A DNA stretch of 64,000 nt from Ampelomyces quisqualis (lineage: Eukaryota; Ascomycota; Dothideomycetes; Pleosporales; Phaeosphaeriaceae). A program made the translations under genes and the position numbers. Below, one piece after another: positions 22,922 to 34,846 of this stretch. The notes beneath the pieces were generated by a model. That model did no database searches and had not been told where the DNA came from. It saw only the letters and a program-made list of their open reading frames with translations. The DNA is taken from positions 2,232,001 through 2,296,000 of the forward strand of contig JAGTXZ010000018.1 of NCBI GenBank assembly GCA_018398575.1. The letters run 5' to 3'. Positions within the stretch are counted from its first letter, which is position 1. The number at the start of each line of letters is the position of its first letter.

Positions 22922-23315
22922 GGTTGTCGGGTTCGAGGCTGGAAGAGGGCGGGGATGTGGGAGGCGGCGCCTGCGTGCGGCGGTGACGTGCACTGTGCAG
23001 CTGGGCTAGCGCTGGGCTGGGCGCTGCGGTGGAGTCACGTGCAGCAGGACATGAATGATGCCGACGCCCTGGCCTGGTCAGCGTCGCAGGACACCGACAC
23101 GTCTAGAGACTAGCCACTCACCCAGTGCCCACTCCACTGCCCCCGCCACGGGCCGTCATGGCGCTCTAGCACGACTCGAGTCGTCCGTCCACCGTCCCCG
23201 CTGTGTTGTGTGCGCCGAGTCTGCGCTGCCGCCCGCTAGCGGTTCCGCCCATTCCACCCTCTCGCACCGGCTCCGCTTCACCACGACTGCTGCACGCTGC
23301 ACGCTGCCCGCTGCC
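22922..23315. promoter_or_regulatory. divergent promoter, LSM7 / Zn2Cys6 gene
   Basis: 394 bases lie between the start codons of two divergent genes. It is GC-rich, with no TATA box obvious to me, as expected for housekeeping genes. Frames crossing it are by-products of composition. Confidence 0.45.
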
Positions 23316-25218
23316 ATGTCCAACCTCCCCCACCACGCCCCGAGCGAGCGCACCATGGCCTCACAGCACCCTGCGCCGCTGCCTCCCGCCGACCTGAAGC
23401 GCAAACGGAGTCCGTCGCATGACACCATGCTCCAGCCGTCGGCGCCACTCCCCAAGTCGGCCAAGACGCACAACCACCTGCAGATCAACTATCTCGCCCG
23501 CCAGCTCCACGACGACCTCCCGCTGATCACCAACGACGACACCCTGCCCAACATCCTGTCCCTGCTCGGCGACTACCAGGGCGTCTTGGACCGCCACGAG
23601 AGCATGGCCTGCAACCTCGGCGCACGGCCACTGGGGCCCATCTTGATCAAGCGCTTCGAGAGGTTGTTCGACGGGCCGCCGCGCGTGTTGAAGAGCCACG
23701 GCAAGGACGGCGCCACCGTGTCTTGGCTGGACGTGGTCGACTTTGCGCGCAACAAGCCCGAACAGTTCTCGCTCGGCCAGATGAGCGAGGGGCTGCGGGT
23801 CTGCCAGTTCTACAGCAAGCAGTGCCGCGTCCAGATTTCCGAGGAGGACTTTGTCCTGATTTCCTCCGGCATACCCCAGAAGATGATCCCGCCACAGCCC
23901 ATCATCGAGGATGAAGAGAAGGAACTGGGCACAATTGACATCCTCGAGAAGAATCTGGGCCAGATATGCCAGTTGGCCGACCAAGGTGAGCCGAGGTAGT
24001 AGACCACGCAGCGCCGGAACACGACTAACATGGGCAGTGGCTGCGCGTACTCGACAACTCAATCATAGACTGAAAGGTCGAAAACAAGCCATCCTCGACC
24101 GACGGGCGACGGCAAGTCCTGCGCCTCCGCCTCGCTCTACAAGTCCTTCCAATGTTGCCCTCATGAACGGCGGCAGCTCAGCAGCCGCAACTGCACCCCA
24201 CACACACGCCCCACAAACTTCTCCTGGTGGCTTCGTCGCCGTCAATGCACGACCTCATCATGAGATCAACAACAACGGCACTTCGTCGACCACGCGTCAC
24301 GAACTACTATCCAAGTTCCACACCTTGAGCGACCGACGACCGTCACAACCTCCGAACGGAACTGCAGACGCTAGGCGACCTTCCCTTTCAGCGCACGGAG
24401 GCTCGCAGTCTTCTACTACTCCATTGCCCAACCCGTCCAGAGCTCCCCCCAAGCCCGTAGAAGTCCCACCACCAAACCTAGCAAGGCCTCCGCATTTGAA
24501 TGAATCGGAGCTGCATTCCATGATGAATTCCCCTGTTCCGATTCCCAACACGCCCTCTAGCCTTCTCCCCGCAGCTGGCCAACGCAGCAGCCAGCCGCTA
24601 GAAAAGGACGACGGTGGACCCTTCAAGACCGAGATGGTGCACAAGATGGAATCGCTAGCCAAGGGTGAACGCATCTTGCCACCATGCGACCGCTGCCGCA
24701 GACTACACATGGACTGTCTGAAGAACCTTACAGCATGCATGGGCTGTACTAAGAAGCATGCCAAATGCTCATGGAAGGAAGTTCGTGAAGGGGAGTTGCG
24801 TGGCGGCTTCGCGCATCCTCCAGCTTCGAATGGTAGCAACGTGTACAGCGAGACGTCAGACCACGAGAGTGGTGACAGGGCTAGCACTGCGTCACCTATG
24901 CTTAGCCCGTCGCGTCACGGCGCACATACTCCACAACATGTACCACATCCGCCTCCGGAGCCAGAAAGTCATCACCCCCGTCCGTCAACTGAGCTTTTGT
25001 CGCAGAGTCATGCACATTATGAGCTGCCACACAACGCGAGTATACTCCCGCCCCGCATCTCCCCACCCATAAAGGATCGACCAAGAGAAGTCAACGCCGA
25101 GGCGCAACTGCAGGACGCTGCACAGTCGGGTCTCGCGCATCCCAACGTCAACGACAACTCAAGGCTGGGAAGTTCCGATGGTAAGTCATCGGACTACCAA
25201 CAGGCCATGGTCGCATAG
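23316..25218 (+). CDS. Zn(II)2Cys6-type fungal transcription regulator
   Basis: Two exons: 23316-23985 and 24038-25218; 616 residues. The N-terminal 230 residues are globular and helical (INYLARQLHDDLPLI, LLGDYQGVLDRHESMACNLG) and end in a possible coiled region. The middle is Pro/Ser-rich. The binuclear zinc cluster is at Cys440-x2-Cys443-x6-Cys450-x6-Cys457-x2-Cys460-x6-Cys467, followed by a basic WKEVR. Zn2Cys6 clusters normally bind CGG-type DNA half-sites, but they usually sit at the N-terminus. Here the cluster is internal and the usual fungal-specific middle homology domain is absent. A second Met (23355) is also possible. Targets are unknown. Confidence 0.85.
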
Positions 25219-26773
25219 GCCCACTCGAATCATGGTTGCTTCTTCTTATATGCTTTGTCCGGGATGTATTCGCGAGCCTGGGAGGCTCGGCGAAACGTTG
25301 ACACGCTTGCAACTGTTGCTTTCTTGTTCACGATACCAATTTCCCATTTGATAGTCTGTTGTCTAAAATCACAGCCCCTCTTCCCGCCCACATCCGTGCT
25401 CCGCGTCCATTCCATGTGACATGAAACCTTTTGACTCGCCTAGCTTGTCCTGCATGTTTGGACTCCCGCAGCCACGCCAGCCTCGATGACCATGTTTTTA
25501 GAAAACTTCCACAAAGCCATCATGCCTTCTTTTTCCACTCCCACCCCCACTCCCACATCACTCTCCACACACATGTATCGGCTGAGGGGGGATCCTGGCG
25601 CTGTGTGGTTAGGTCGCTATCAGTTCCATCGGAGCCAACTACTCTGCTCTGATATCTGTGGGAGGCCATCTTACTAGCACCCAGCACGATTTCAAATGAA
25701 CGCGGGGGGAGACGTAGGTAGGTGGTAGGTACACAGTACACCAGGGTTGCAGGGGCTCACATCTCGACATGGCTACTTGAGTTTTCTGATTGCATAACAG
25801 GCGACCCAGCTCTGGCCGGGCGACGATCATGCGGTACTCACCCCGGCTTCCTTGTGTCAAGCCGTACTATTCGACGCCGTCCAACTTCAAGCTGCGAGAC
25901 CGCAAGTGCAGACATGACGCAGTCCCACGGGGCTTTGAACATTGATGCGCTCTATGCAGGTAGAGAAAACAGCAAGATGATGACGCTCACGCTCTTTTTT
26001 ACAATTCCCTTGGGCTTGTGGCGCACGCTGAAAAAGCTGTTCCAGTCTCTTGCCTGGAGGCTGGAACCTCACCGGTTACTTGGCGCCAAATGCCCGTCTC
26101 ATTCTGGGCCGATCCCCGGGCCTCGCCGACTAGTACTACAGAGGGCGGTCGTGTTCGAGTGGCTTGCGTGCAAAACAGCGTGCTACCTCGCAGGATGCCA
26201 TGGAAGTGCGCAGAAATGACGTGTTTGCAACACTTGCCCGGGTTTTTCCATGCCGGTCTTGTTTCGGTCGAAGGAGGAGATTCATGTTTACCACGTCGTT
26301 GGAGAAGCTTGTTTGCAGGGTATCATATCGGGAATTACTGCGCAGCGCGTGCGGCTTCGTTGACCCAGTTACAGATGCTGCGCGTCAGGAGTTTGCTCAC
26401 AGGTAGCCGGGCTTGAAGGAAGCTAGGACGAGATGAATGAGTCTTTTTGGTGGACAAGCTTTGCTGAAGCAGATACCACAATTGGTGGAAGGAAAGGCGG
26501 CACCTTGGTCCACTAGCGCGCGGAGCAAGAATTTCCCGTCCCGAGGACCTCACTTTGTCAGCTGATTTCCATTCAATAGTACGCAACATCTCACGTACTA
26601 CAAGCGGACTTGAATAACCAGGTTCACGGAAATTATCTCATTCTCGCTAAGTCGAGTACGACATACCTACGGAGTGCGGAGTAGCTATTTACCTACTTCA
26701 ACAGGGAGGAATACGCTGATCCATCAGGATCTGAAGTGGTGAACTCTCGTCACTAGGAAGGTACTCTGCGAAC
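25219..26773. other. intergenic, no supported gene
   Basis: This 1.55-kb stretch has an open frame at 25722-26219 (+, 165 codons) with no motif; I do not accept it. A TACGGAGT-type short motif lies near 26668-26683 (see findings). Confidence 0.45.
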
Positions 26774-27345
26774 TCAAGTGCCGTCATCAATTTTGGGTGT
26801 TGCAGCTTCGGCTTCTTCTCCCGGACCTGTCAACATCCTTTCCAGCCTCCTCACCAGCTCCACCTCTACCCTCCTCACCAGCTCCACCTCCACCCTCCTC
26901 ATCTCCTCCCCGACAACACCCTGCAACCCATCATCGTCCACGTCGAAATAGAGCGCCCACCCCCGGACTGCCATGAACCCTTCCCAGCCCGTCAACATGA
27001 CTCGTCGATCCATCTCCGTGACGTCCCGGTCCTGGGGTTCAAATGCGGTCGTCATGTTTGACTCGGCACTCTCGACCGACCTAGCTCCAATACATCAGTG
27101 GCGGGACGTTTGAGATAGTCAAGACCATGCCTTCGCCCCATCGGCCCCAATCATAATCAAGCCAAGGCAGGAAGTAGCCTGCGAATAGACGACGCTCTAG
27201 ATGGCCATCTGGGAACTCCTCCTCCGGCGCGTTTGAGATATACCTAGCATCACGTACCAACAGGCCTAAATCCGCCAGAAATCATGGCCATGGGCTGAGT
27301 CAGGGTTGTTGCAGAGAGACTTTAGGAGCGCAATTGCTTGGTTGA
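26774..27345 (-). pseudogene. decayed protein-coding remnant of unknown family
   Basis: Three adjacent minus-strand segments look coding but lie in different frames: 27345-27270 (LNQAIALLKSLCNNPDSAHG...), about 27275-27090 (NAPEEEFPDGHLERRLFAGY, then FLPWLDYDWGRWGEG...) and 27055-26774 (MTTAFEPQDRDVTEMDRRVM...). I found no splice signals that join them; single-base shifts near 27275 and 27095 would. The last segment contains a duplicated VEVELVRR made by a 24-base direct repeat. I read it as a frameshifted gene remnant, though an unusual intron pattern cannot be excluded. Family not recognised. Confidence 0.35.
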
Positions 27346-27525
27346 GGAGATATGGTCTATGCAGTTATCTTTTTCCTGGGCTTTCAGCATAGCAAACCAT
27401 GCATGGAATGTTCGTATCCAACAAGACATGCCCTTATATCTGCACTATAGTGGCTTCAAAGCGTGTCTACTCGCGGAACCTCAGATATAGCTTCGCAATT
27501 TACTACACTCATCCATCGCTTTCAG

Positions 27526-30223
27526 TCAGTCTACATCCATCTCCTCTCCTCCAGCCTCATACATACCCTCCGCAAACCCCTCCTCGCACTCATCGCTGTA
27601 CTCCCAATACTCGTCTTCACCCTGCTCCTTTTCAAATTCTTCCATCTCCATCTCCACCATCATCCTATCCCCTGCACTGCCCGGCTGTGTATACACCTCG
27701 CCCACAACCTTCGGCTTCGACTCAACATATCCCAAGAACGCTAATTCTCCCAACGCCCCTTTATCTTCCTTTCTCTGTGCATGCACTTCACCCACATGCA
27801 CCCCAAGCCCATATGGTGCAACGACTCCCTCGACGCCACCAACGCCTGGTAAATTCGCCACAATTTCTTTCCCATCAAACGGCATCCTCGTCTCAGCATT
27901 GACCATGTTCTCCACCGTCCATCCCATCTCCTTGTCTTTGTCTTTGAGTTCCTGCTCGTTCTTGCAAATCCGACATATCAACCGGCCATGCCTCGCGCTG
28001 ATCTTACCTGACTTGTCCAGACAATCATAATGATACCAGCCGATTACGCAGCTGGTGTTGGCGCACTGAGCAATCTGCGTGGATGGCGTTGTTGCGGGTC
28101 GGCTGCATGTGCATATGATTTCCGTTGCGGTTGGGACACGAGATGTGTACAGGGTGTATGTGTGGGAGCTGATTTCGGGCGGACAGGGCGTGGAATTGGG
28201 ACGTTTGGCGAAAAAGGGTGTTGCGGTCGGCAAGGTGGGTTTGCTGGTCGTGATGAATTTGAGAGGTGGGAATTTCTTGAACGGGAATAGTGATTTCCGA
28301 GCGCGGAGTGGTGAGTCTTTCGCATTGAAGGGGTGGGAACTGGGTGGAGAAGATCCGTTGGAGGTCATGGTGGCAGAATCGGTGGATGCTGTCTCCCAGC
28401 TTGTTTCGGACCCATTTTCTTCGGGCGAGGTGGTGATGGGTGGGAGCATGAGTTTCGCCTTGGAGATAGATTCTGCCTGATCAGGCCTTGCCGAAGACAG
28501 AGCCGACGAGAAGAACTTTCGAATGTCTTCTACTTCATGTGCAGATTTCTTGGCCATTTCCGCGTTTGACGTTGCCATTGTGACGTCTTTGTGCGGCTTT
28601 AGAATTACGTTGGTGTTCAATTCGCGTCCGAATTCACGTTTCGTGCCTGAATGGGGCGTGGACGAACTGCCAGCGTTGGCGCTGTACTTGCTAGGCACTG
28701 GATCTTGAGCTCTGTAGCTCTTGGGTTCTACCAGTCTGAGTAGAGTGACAGGTTGAGGATCATTATATTTGTCGGTGGAGTGCGATAGAAGTAGAGAGGC
28801 GGGCCTGTTGACCGCTTGCCAACGGGAAGTCGCGGTGTGATCACAATGTACTTTATTCTGGATCACTGCCGTCGAATCTTGTGTGACGGAACTCTTATTC
28901 GTGGATTGGAAGCCTGTAGCGGGGCTAGAGATGTCCTTCATTGAGTTGTCACAATGCAGACTGTGGCCCTGCTGCTCAACCTCGCCATGGGCACGGAAAG
29001 ACATACAATCTAATCCATTGTTGCTGGTACATTTCGCATTGTCTTGTTTAGGTAGCGTATCGCAGGCACCATCTAGGCTGAGAGATGCCTAAAAGTCGTT
29101 AGTATGGCACAATACTACTCGCGAAGGAAGACCCGTGAAGAGGGACTCCGCGTGAGGTGTCGCGAGCAACTTGAAGCAGGGGTCTAGGCAATCGATTTTG
29201 GTCACTTACATCCATGGTGCGGTCGATGAAGCTCTCATAAGAACTTGGGCGCTCATCCTCGGAAGCCTTATTTTCGCGTGCAGTGCTTTCACTTTTGAGA
29301 GTGAAGCTGACTTTGCTGTTGCCCGTGAAATGACAGCTGATCCCAGAAGTCTGCATCAGATGGACAGGAGAGCTGTTGATAGTCGTGAATGAGCTAGCCG
29401 GATTTCGCTGGAGTGCGTCCCAAGCCGTTGCGCGGTTTTCAAAGAGCATGTTCAAGCAATCTGAACAGTAGGAAGTCGAGTATTGGGGGGTGTATGCCTT
29501 GATCGCCTGTGTCCACAACGGATCGTCGCACTTGTCACCATTCCGCCTGAAAGCCTGTATGCTACCACCGCAAAGTAGTACATCGGTGACAGGAGTGACG
29601 GTTCCCCAATGGACGAGCGGCTCTATGGTGATGATTGATGCTGAACAAGGTTGCTTGTCGGATTTCAATGCGCAGGAAGGGAATTCGCACATGCGAGGGG
29701 TCTTTGTACCTAAGATGAAGAGGTGGTTCGCTGGAATGGTGAGTACTGGTCGTCCATCGGAACTGCAAAACTCACATTGCAGCAATTCGGCGATGAAGGT
29801 GATGTGACATGCAGAAAGTAAAGCCTCGTTTGTGGTCGCTGGACTTCTGGAGGTACGCAGTTCCAGGTCCGACGGATTGTCGATGAAAGCGTCCATGACG
29901 CGCGCCTGCTTCTTGTGAGTCGGGGAAGGCGAGTGCATGCCGTCCTCGCGCTTGCTCAGCCACATGTGCGCCTGCAGCGCTGGCAAATGGTGGTGCGGTA
30001 TTTCCGTAATAGGCCTGATGCTGCCATACTCGTCGGTGATGAGATGTGGGGGAACATGACCTTGGACAAATATGCGGAGGGCATCAGCGCTGGCTTTGCC
30101 GGGCACGGGGAATACTATGTATGAGCTTTGGGTGTCCTCTTGTAGCCAATAGACGCCGTCCGAGTCTTTGCTCTGATGTACATGCTTGTGTCCTTTGAGA
30201 TCCAAGGCTAGTTCGCTGTCCAT
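27526..30223 (-). CDS. PHD-finger protein, probable chromatin-associated factor
   Basis: Two exons: 30223-29210 and 29088-27526, joined in phase 0 across a GTAAGT...TTTTAG intron; 858 residues. The PHD finger (about residues 630-690) shows the Cys4-His-Cys3 order: CTC, then AQC-x4-C, WYHYDC, and ICRIC. PHD fingers of this ING-like type read histone H3 tails. The first exon has more Cys pairs (QCEFCSSDGR, CSDC) that may bind zinc. The C-terminus is very acidic (EEFEKEQGEDEYWEY). The start is the first ATG of the frame (MDSELALD). A well-formed frame at 30438-30208 (MSAPSSLVLAGLQAALHP...) in another phase may be a spliced N-terminal exon. Confidence 0.78.
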
Positions 30224-30652
30224 GGTGGAGCAGCGAGGATGGCGTCCTTGGCGATTGTGCTTGGGAGAGACCCGGCGGTAGACAAGGCGTTGAGAAACAG
30301 CGGGCTCGTGAGGTGGGGGAGACTGGGGAGACTGCTGCAAAATACAAGCCGCACATTTTCAGCTGGCAACGCGGTCGAAATGCATGGGTGAAGGGCAGCT
30401 TGCAGGCCCGCCAAGACCAGTGAAGATGGGGCTGACATGACGAGACTAGCGGGAACGGGTGGTACGAGTGAATCAGGTGAAGGAAGACGAGATGGAGCGA
30501 CGCGGTCGTGCGAGAGGAGGGCTAGAGGGGGTGAGGCCTGGGGTGTTGTGAGGCGGGGCCATTTGCGTTACTTGGCACCGAGTATCTATACGGAGTACGG
30601 ATTACGGAGTACAAAGGCTCGTCTCGCCCACCGCGCCCGGCCGCCCACCACC
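30224..30652. promoter_or_regulatory. divergent promoter, PHD gene / URA3
   Basis: This is the region between two divergent genes. It carries a tandem pair of TACGGAGTA motifs at about 30589-30612, just ahead of the decarboxylase ATG. The part 30208-30438 may instead hold the true N-terminal exon of the PHD gene. Confidence 0.5.
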
Positions 30653-31855
30653 ATGGCGACCCACGCCACCCGCACCAGCTCGTACCGCGCCCGCGCGGCG
30701 CTGCCCACCACCGGCCCGCTCGCGGCGTACCTGCTCCGCCTGTGCGCGGTCAAGCAGACCAACCTGTGCCTCTCTGCGGACGTCGAGACGTCGGCCGAGC
30801 TGCTGCAGCTGGCCGAGGAGGTCGGCGACTCCATCTGCCTGCTCAAGACGCACTGCGACATTGTCGCCGACTGGACCGACCGCACCGCCCAGGCGCTGCG
30901 CGAGATTGCCCAGCGGAAGCGCTTCCTCATCTTCGAGGACCGCAAGTTCGCAGACATCGGCGGTAGGCCCCACCCTGCGTCGCGTCGGCTGCGGCGCGCC
31001 TGACCATGCACCACAGAGACGGTGCAGAAGCAGTACACGGCCGGCCACCACCGCATCGCCCTCTGGGCCGACATCACCAACGCCCACGTCCTCCCGGGCC
31101 CGGCCATCGTGGCCGCCCTCGCGCAAGCCGCCGACAAGACGATTGCCAAGTACAACACGGCGGTGCACACGGAGATCTCGGCCTCGCCCCGCGCCCTGCA
31201 GGCCAATGGCGTCGACGACGACGACGACGACGACGACGAGCTGCGCGACGCCCCCGTCATCGAGTCGCCCATCGCGCTCGACGGCGAAGACGGCCAGCTC
31301 ACCATCAAGCCGCCAGACCGCAAACAAAGCGTGGTGAGCGTGACCACGACGCTCTCCATGCGCACAGAGAGCATCTCCCCACGCCCAGAGCCCGGCACCT
31401 TCAACGAAGACATGTTCACCCTCGACACGGCTGCCGAGCTGTCGCGCCTTGGCGAGGCGCCCTTCCTGCGCTCGCTGCTGCTCCTCGCTGAGATGAGCTC
31501 CGCTGGCCATCTCATGACGCCAGAGTACCAGAAGCAGACGGTCGACATGGCGCGCAACAACCGAGACTTCGTCATGGGCTTCATCGCCCAGCACGGCTTG
31601 AACACACACCCTGACGACAACTTCATCACCATGACGCCCGGCTGCCAGCTGCCACCGCCAGGCCAAGAGGAAAAGAAGCTGGGCGACGATTTGGGCCAGC
31701 AGTACAACACGCCGCACAAGCTCATCCTTGACCAAGGCTGCGACATCGTCATCGTCGGACGAGGCATCGTGCGCGCTGATGACCGACAAGCCGAGGCGGA
31801 GCGATACAAGCGAGCCGCGTGGACCGCTTACGAGGAGAGGATTAGCAAGAAATGA
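30653..31855 (+). CDS. URA3: orotidine-5'-phosphate decarboxylase
   Basis: Two exons: 30653-30962 and 31017-31855; 382 residues. It catalyses the last step of UMP synthesis, OMP to UMP plus CO2, in the cytosol. The catalytic loop FEDRKFADIG gives Asp96-x-Lys98-x2-Asp101. Other family blocks are LKTHCDI, the MTPGCQLPPPGQ region, and DQGCDIVIVGRGI near the C-terminus, where the phosphate binds. About 85 residues between the halves, with an Asp-only run of eight, form the long low-complexity insertion known from filamentous ascomycetes (named pyrG in many). The ATG is in the context caccaccATGGC. The minus-strand frame of 407 codons over it is an antisense shadow. Confidence 0.96.
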
Positions 31856-33008
31856 TCAAGACCAGTGTTTTGAAATGCATTGACACGGCCAAAAGCAACG
31901 GCCTTGTGAGCCCACCATCGATACTCCCTACCATGCATGAGACGGCGTTGCGCGTTCTGCACACGGCCAGCAAGGAGGCCGCTCCGAGTGTAGCTTCATG
32001 CTCGCCTTCTTCAAACTATCTGCAAAGCAATAAAAAACAATAAAATCCTACCGAGCATCACGTACGCGCGAACTAGTCCTACGCCAACCAACCACTACTG
32101 AAGTACAACCTACGCGGTACCACGCCAAGCCCTATTTGAATCAACCAACCGACCCGATTTCGGCATACACGACCTCCACCCCTGAACCTGTGTGGACCTG
32201 CATAAAGCTTGATCAACCTCATTGCATCAAGCCTACCGGTTCAACGTTTTCGGTGGGAGACACTCTGGTGTGAATCCAAGTCGGAACACGGCACCAAGAC
32301 CTTGAGTGGGCTGGGGGTGGGAGAAGCCAACGAATAAGAGGCATTCCAAGGCAACCAACAGCAGAGGTGTTCTTTGAGATGGTTGCTGCCTACATCGTTT
32401 ACTTGATACCAAATCCAATACACTGTCGTTCCATGCCAAGACCACATGCACTCACCATGCCGATCAAGAACGCCGCTCTCACTGGTGCTGCTGCGCTCAT
32501 CGCTTACAGACTGCCCTCAAGCTCTCCAGAATCTGAGCCCTGACCAGGTACGCATTCGCCCTTGATTTTCCAAACCAACCTCGACCCCAACCAAACTCAT
32601 GCATCCTATCCAACCTCCCCTCCCCTCCCCTCCCCTCCATCCAAGCTGAATGTCGCCTCCCTAGCAACCGACTCCTCCTACCTCGCACTTGGCAACTTCC
32701 TTCATCCCTGCTCTGGTCGAGGTCGCTGCTGCTGCCATCACTATCCTCCCCCAACCTAGCAGCCCCGCGCACAAATCATTCTCCGGTAGACCAGCCAACG
32801 TCACGGCATACACATGTCACAAGGCCTCACAGCATCAAAGAAGATTGATCTTGCCCCTTATTCAGCATTGGGTAGTGCTAGACTGATCCCATCGCGTCGC
32901 GTCGCACCGCTATGCTATCGATGCCAACTACTAGCGACGCGGAACGAGGAAAGCCCCGGAAAAAAAACATAGAATCGATCCGTCAGGTAGGTCCGTAGAC
33001 TAGCCGGG
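31856..33008. other. intergenic, no supported large gene
   Basis: This is the 3' flank of the decarboxylase gene, plus C-rich sequence with cctcc runs near 32605-32640. One tiny frame at 32457-32543 is listed separately. Nothing else is recognisable. Confidence 0.5.
32457..32543 (+). CDS. possible 28-residue small protein
   Basis: ATG (context ctcaccATGCC) opens a 28-codon frame: MPIKNAALTGAAALIAYRLP then SSSPESEP. The middle is a short hydrophobic helix with small residues, as in small membrane peptides. It might also be a first exon, since a gtacgc donor follows the stop by a few bases. No homologue is known to me. Confidence 0.2.
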   Translation: MPIKNAALTGAAALIAYRLPSSSPESEP

Positions 33009-33712
33009 TCAAACCTCCTCTTCGACCGACGTGTCGTTGCTCGTCGCTGCGCATCCGTCAGTACCGCGTAGCCAGGCTGTTACGTTGTTGCGGCGCGTGT
33101 ACGCACCTAGACCGTCTCCGCCGTCGGCAGAGTCTTGTTCGTCTTTGACTTGGGGCTGGACGACGTCGTTGCTCTTGGCTTTCTTGGGTGCGCGGCCTTT
33201 GGGCTTGGCGCCGCGCGCAGGAGTCTTCTTGTTGTCGTCGCTGGACTTGTTGTCTGCCGTGTCGGTGGTAATGGCCTCGTCGGCGTCGGCGTCAGCTTTG
33301 CGCTTGCGTGCGCCCTTGGGTTTGGCTGCGGCGGCGGGTTTGGGCTCGGCTGGTGCGGCGGCGGCGGTGCTGGTGCTGGTGCTGGTGCTGGTGCTGGCGG
33401 CGGCGGTGCTGAGGCCGAGGAAGGTGGCGAAAGAAGGGTGGGCTTCTACGGCCTTCTTCTTGACTGGGGGCCACATCTTCTTGAGGGAGCCGACCGTGTT
33501 GCCGGTGAGCTTGGCCATGACTTCGTAGTCGTACTGTGTGGGGTTAGTACGTGGACTGTATGCTTGACTTGTAGTCTCCAACATGGACTTACCTTGTCTG
33601 GACCGATGGAGCTCAAGAACGCCGCTGCGAGGAGCTTGGTCTCCTTGTCTTCCCAGCCGGTGAGGATGCCCTTGGCGGGTTCACCACCTGCCGTGTCTTT
33701 CTTGGGAGGCAT
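33009..33712 (-). CDS. basic nuclear-type protein with SANT/Myb-like N-terminus
   Basis: Two exons: 33712-33593 and 33533-33009, with a TACTAAC-like branch site in the intron; 214 residues. The N-terminal 70 residues (GWEDKETKLLAAAFLSSIGP, YDYEVMAKLTGNTVGSLKKM) look like a short helical Myb/SANT-like module common in small fungal nuclear proteins. A Ser/Thr/Ala run (five ST repeats from a trinucleotide-type tract) follows, then a Lys/Pro/Ala-rich tail (KPKGARKRK, KPKGRAPKKAK) that resembles nuclear-localisation or AT-hook-like segments. It probably binds DNA or chromatin; that is inference. Confidence 0.72.
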
Positions 33713-34846
33713 GTTGGACGGAGAGAAGTAATTGTTGGGTAACAAAACCGTTGAATTCCAGAACGTAGGAGACGCTGCTTCAAATACGAATAAAGCGCGT
33801 CTGAATGTCCGTGGGGAAAGACGAAGAGATGCCGTGGGAAGGAAAGCGGGGGTATATATGTTTGCGAACGCGGACGGTCCAAGGTGAAAGTGGAATAGGA
33901 ATGTCGCATGACAGAACGCAAAATGAGGCGCTAAAGGCGAGGTGACCTGTGAATTGAACCTTCTATCGCCTTTGGCGGTCAAAGACCAGTTCGTTTGTTG
34001 TGCTGTCCTTCACCCGGATGCATCCTGCATGGGAATGCAAAGTACTTTGAGACCTCTGGCGGGATCAGATAGACTCATCCAATTCCTTACGATCTCGTAC
34101 AGCACCCGATAAAGTAGCATCGTATTCTTGTTGGTCTTTGCCATACGCATTGATGGAACGTCATATGAGGCATCCAACATCTGCTGGTGCTGCTTCAGTG
34201 GTACCCTGAGGCTCGCCTACCTTTCGGATCCTCCATGATCACCTCACAGCAATTCCACACTTACGACGTAGCACGATCAGAGTAAATTGACAGTCTAGTC
34301 TCTCGTGACCTGTGTTGTGTATAAGCACATGAATATTCAGATGCCTATTGCTCCGTGCGTCCAGATGTTGCTGCACTGCAGCGAGCAGTCCCTAGTTATA
34401 TTTATAGATGCGACCAAGACGAGTGGCCGAAAGTGACCGGCTTTCGCGGAGTGATAACACAATCGCACGTTTGTCGCGAGCTCACATCGAACTATACATG
34501 TTATGAGTATAAGTAAAATTAACGTATCTTGCGGTCATCTAGGGAAAAGCGCGGCGCGGATGACGAAAGGCGGGCGGCATCGTTCCGCACTCACGAAGCT
34601 CTCTTACAAACATACATTCTGCCCATCCAGGCCAGAACAACACAGTAATGCCGACAATCACGACATTTTCTGTCCATCCGGGGACCTATAAAGCGCGTGC
34701 TGAGCTATTGTTGTCGGGAACATGAGACTGATACATCCTTCAGAGACATCCGTCGACAAGCTTATGTGGAATTACTTCCCAGCAACACGACCTTCATTCC
34801 GTTGGGAGGAATAGAGCAGGTTCCGCTTTCCTCGTGGGCAGGCAAC
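33713..34846. other. intergenic between divergent genes
   Basis: No gene is seen. It presumably carries the promoter of the minus-strand nuclear protein at its left end and that of the dioxygenase at its right end. The frame of the dioxygenase is open upstream to 34697 but has no ATG there. Confidence 0.45.
34687..34693 (+). promoter_or_regulatory. TATA box candidate for the dioxygenase gene
   Basis: tataaag lies 154 bases before the start codon of the LigB-type gene and in the right orientation. Support is by position and sequence only. Confidence 0.35.

Noticed and set aside
25722..26219. A 165-codon plus-strand frame
   Set aside because: No recognisable domain, no good start context and mixed composition.
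30586..31809. A 407-codon minus-strand frame and a second 395-codon frame over the URA3 gene
   Set aside because: They are antisense to a secure gene; the translations are Ser/Arg- or Val/Gly-rich by-products of GC-rich codons and have no motif.
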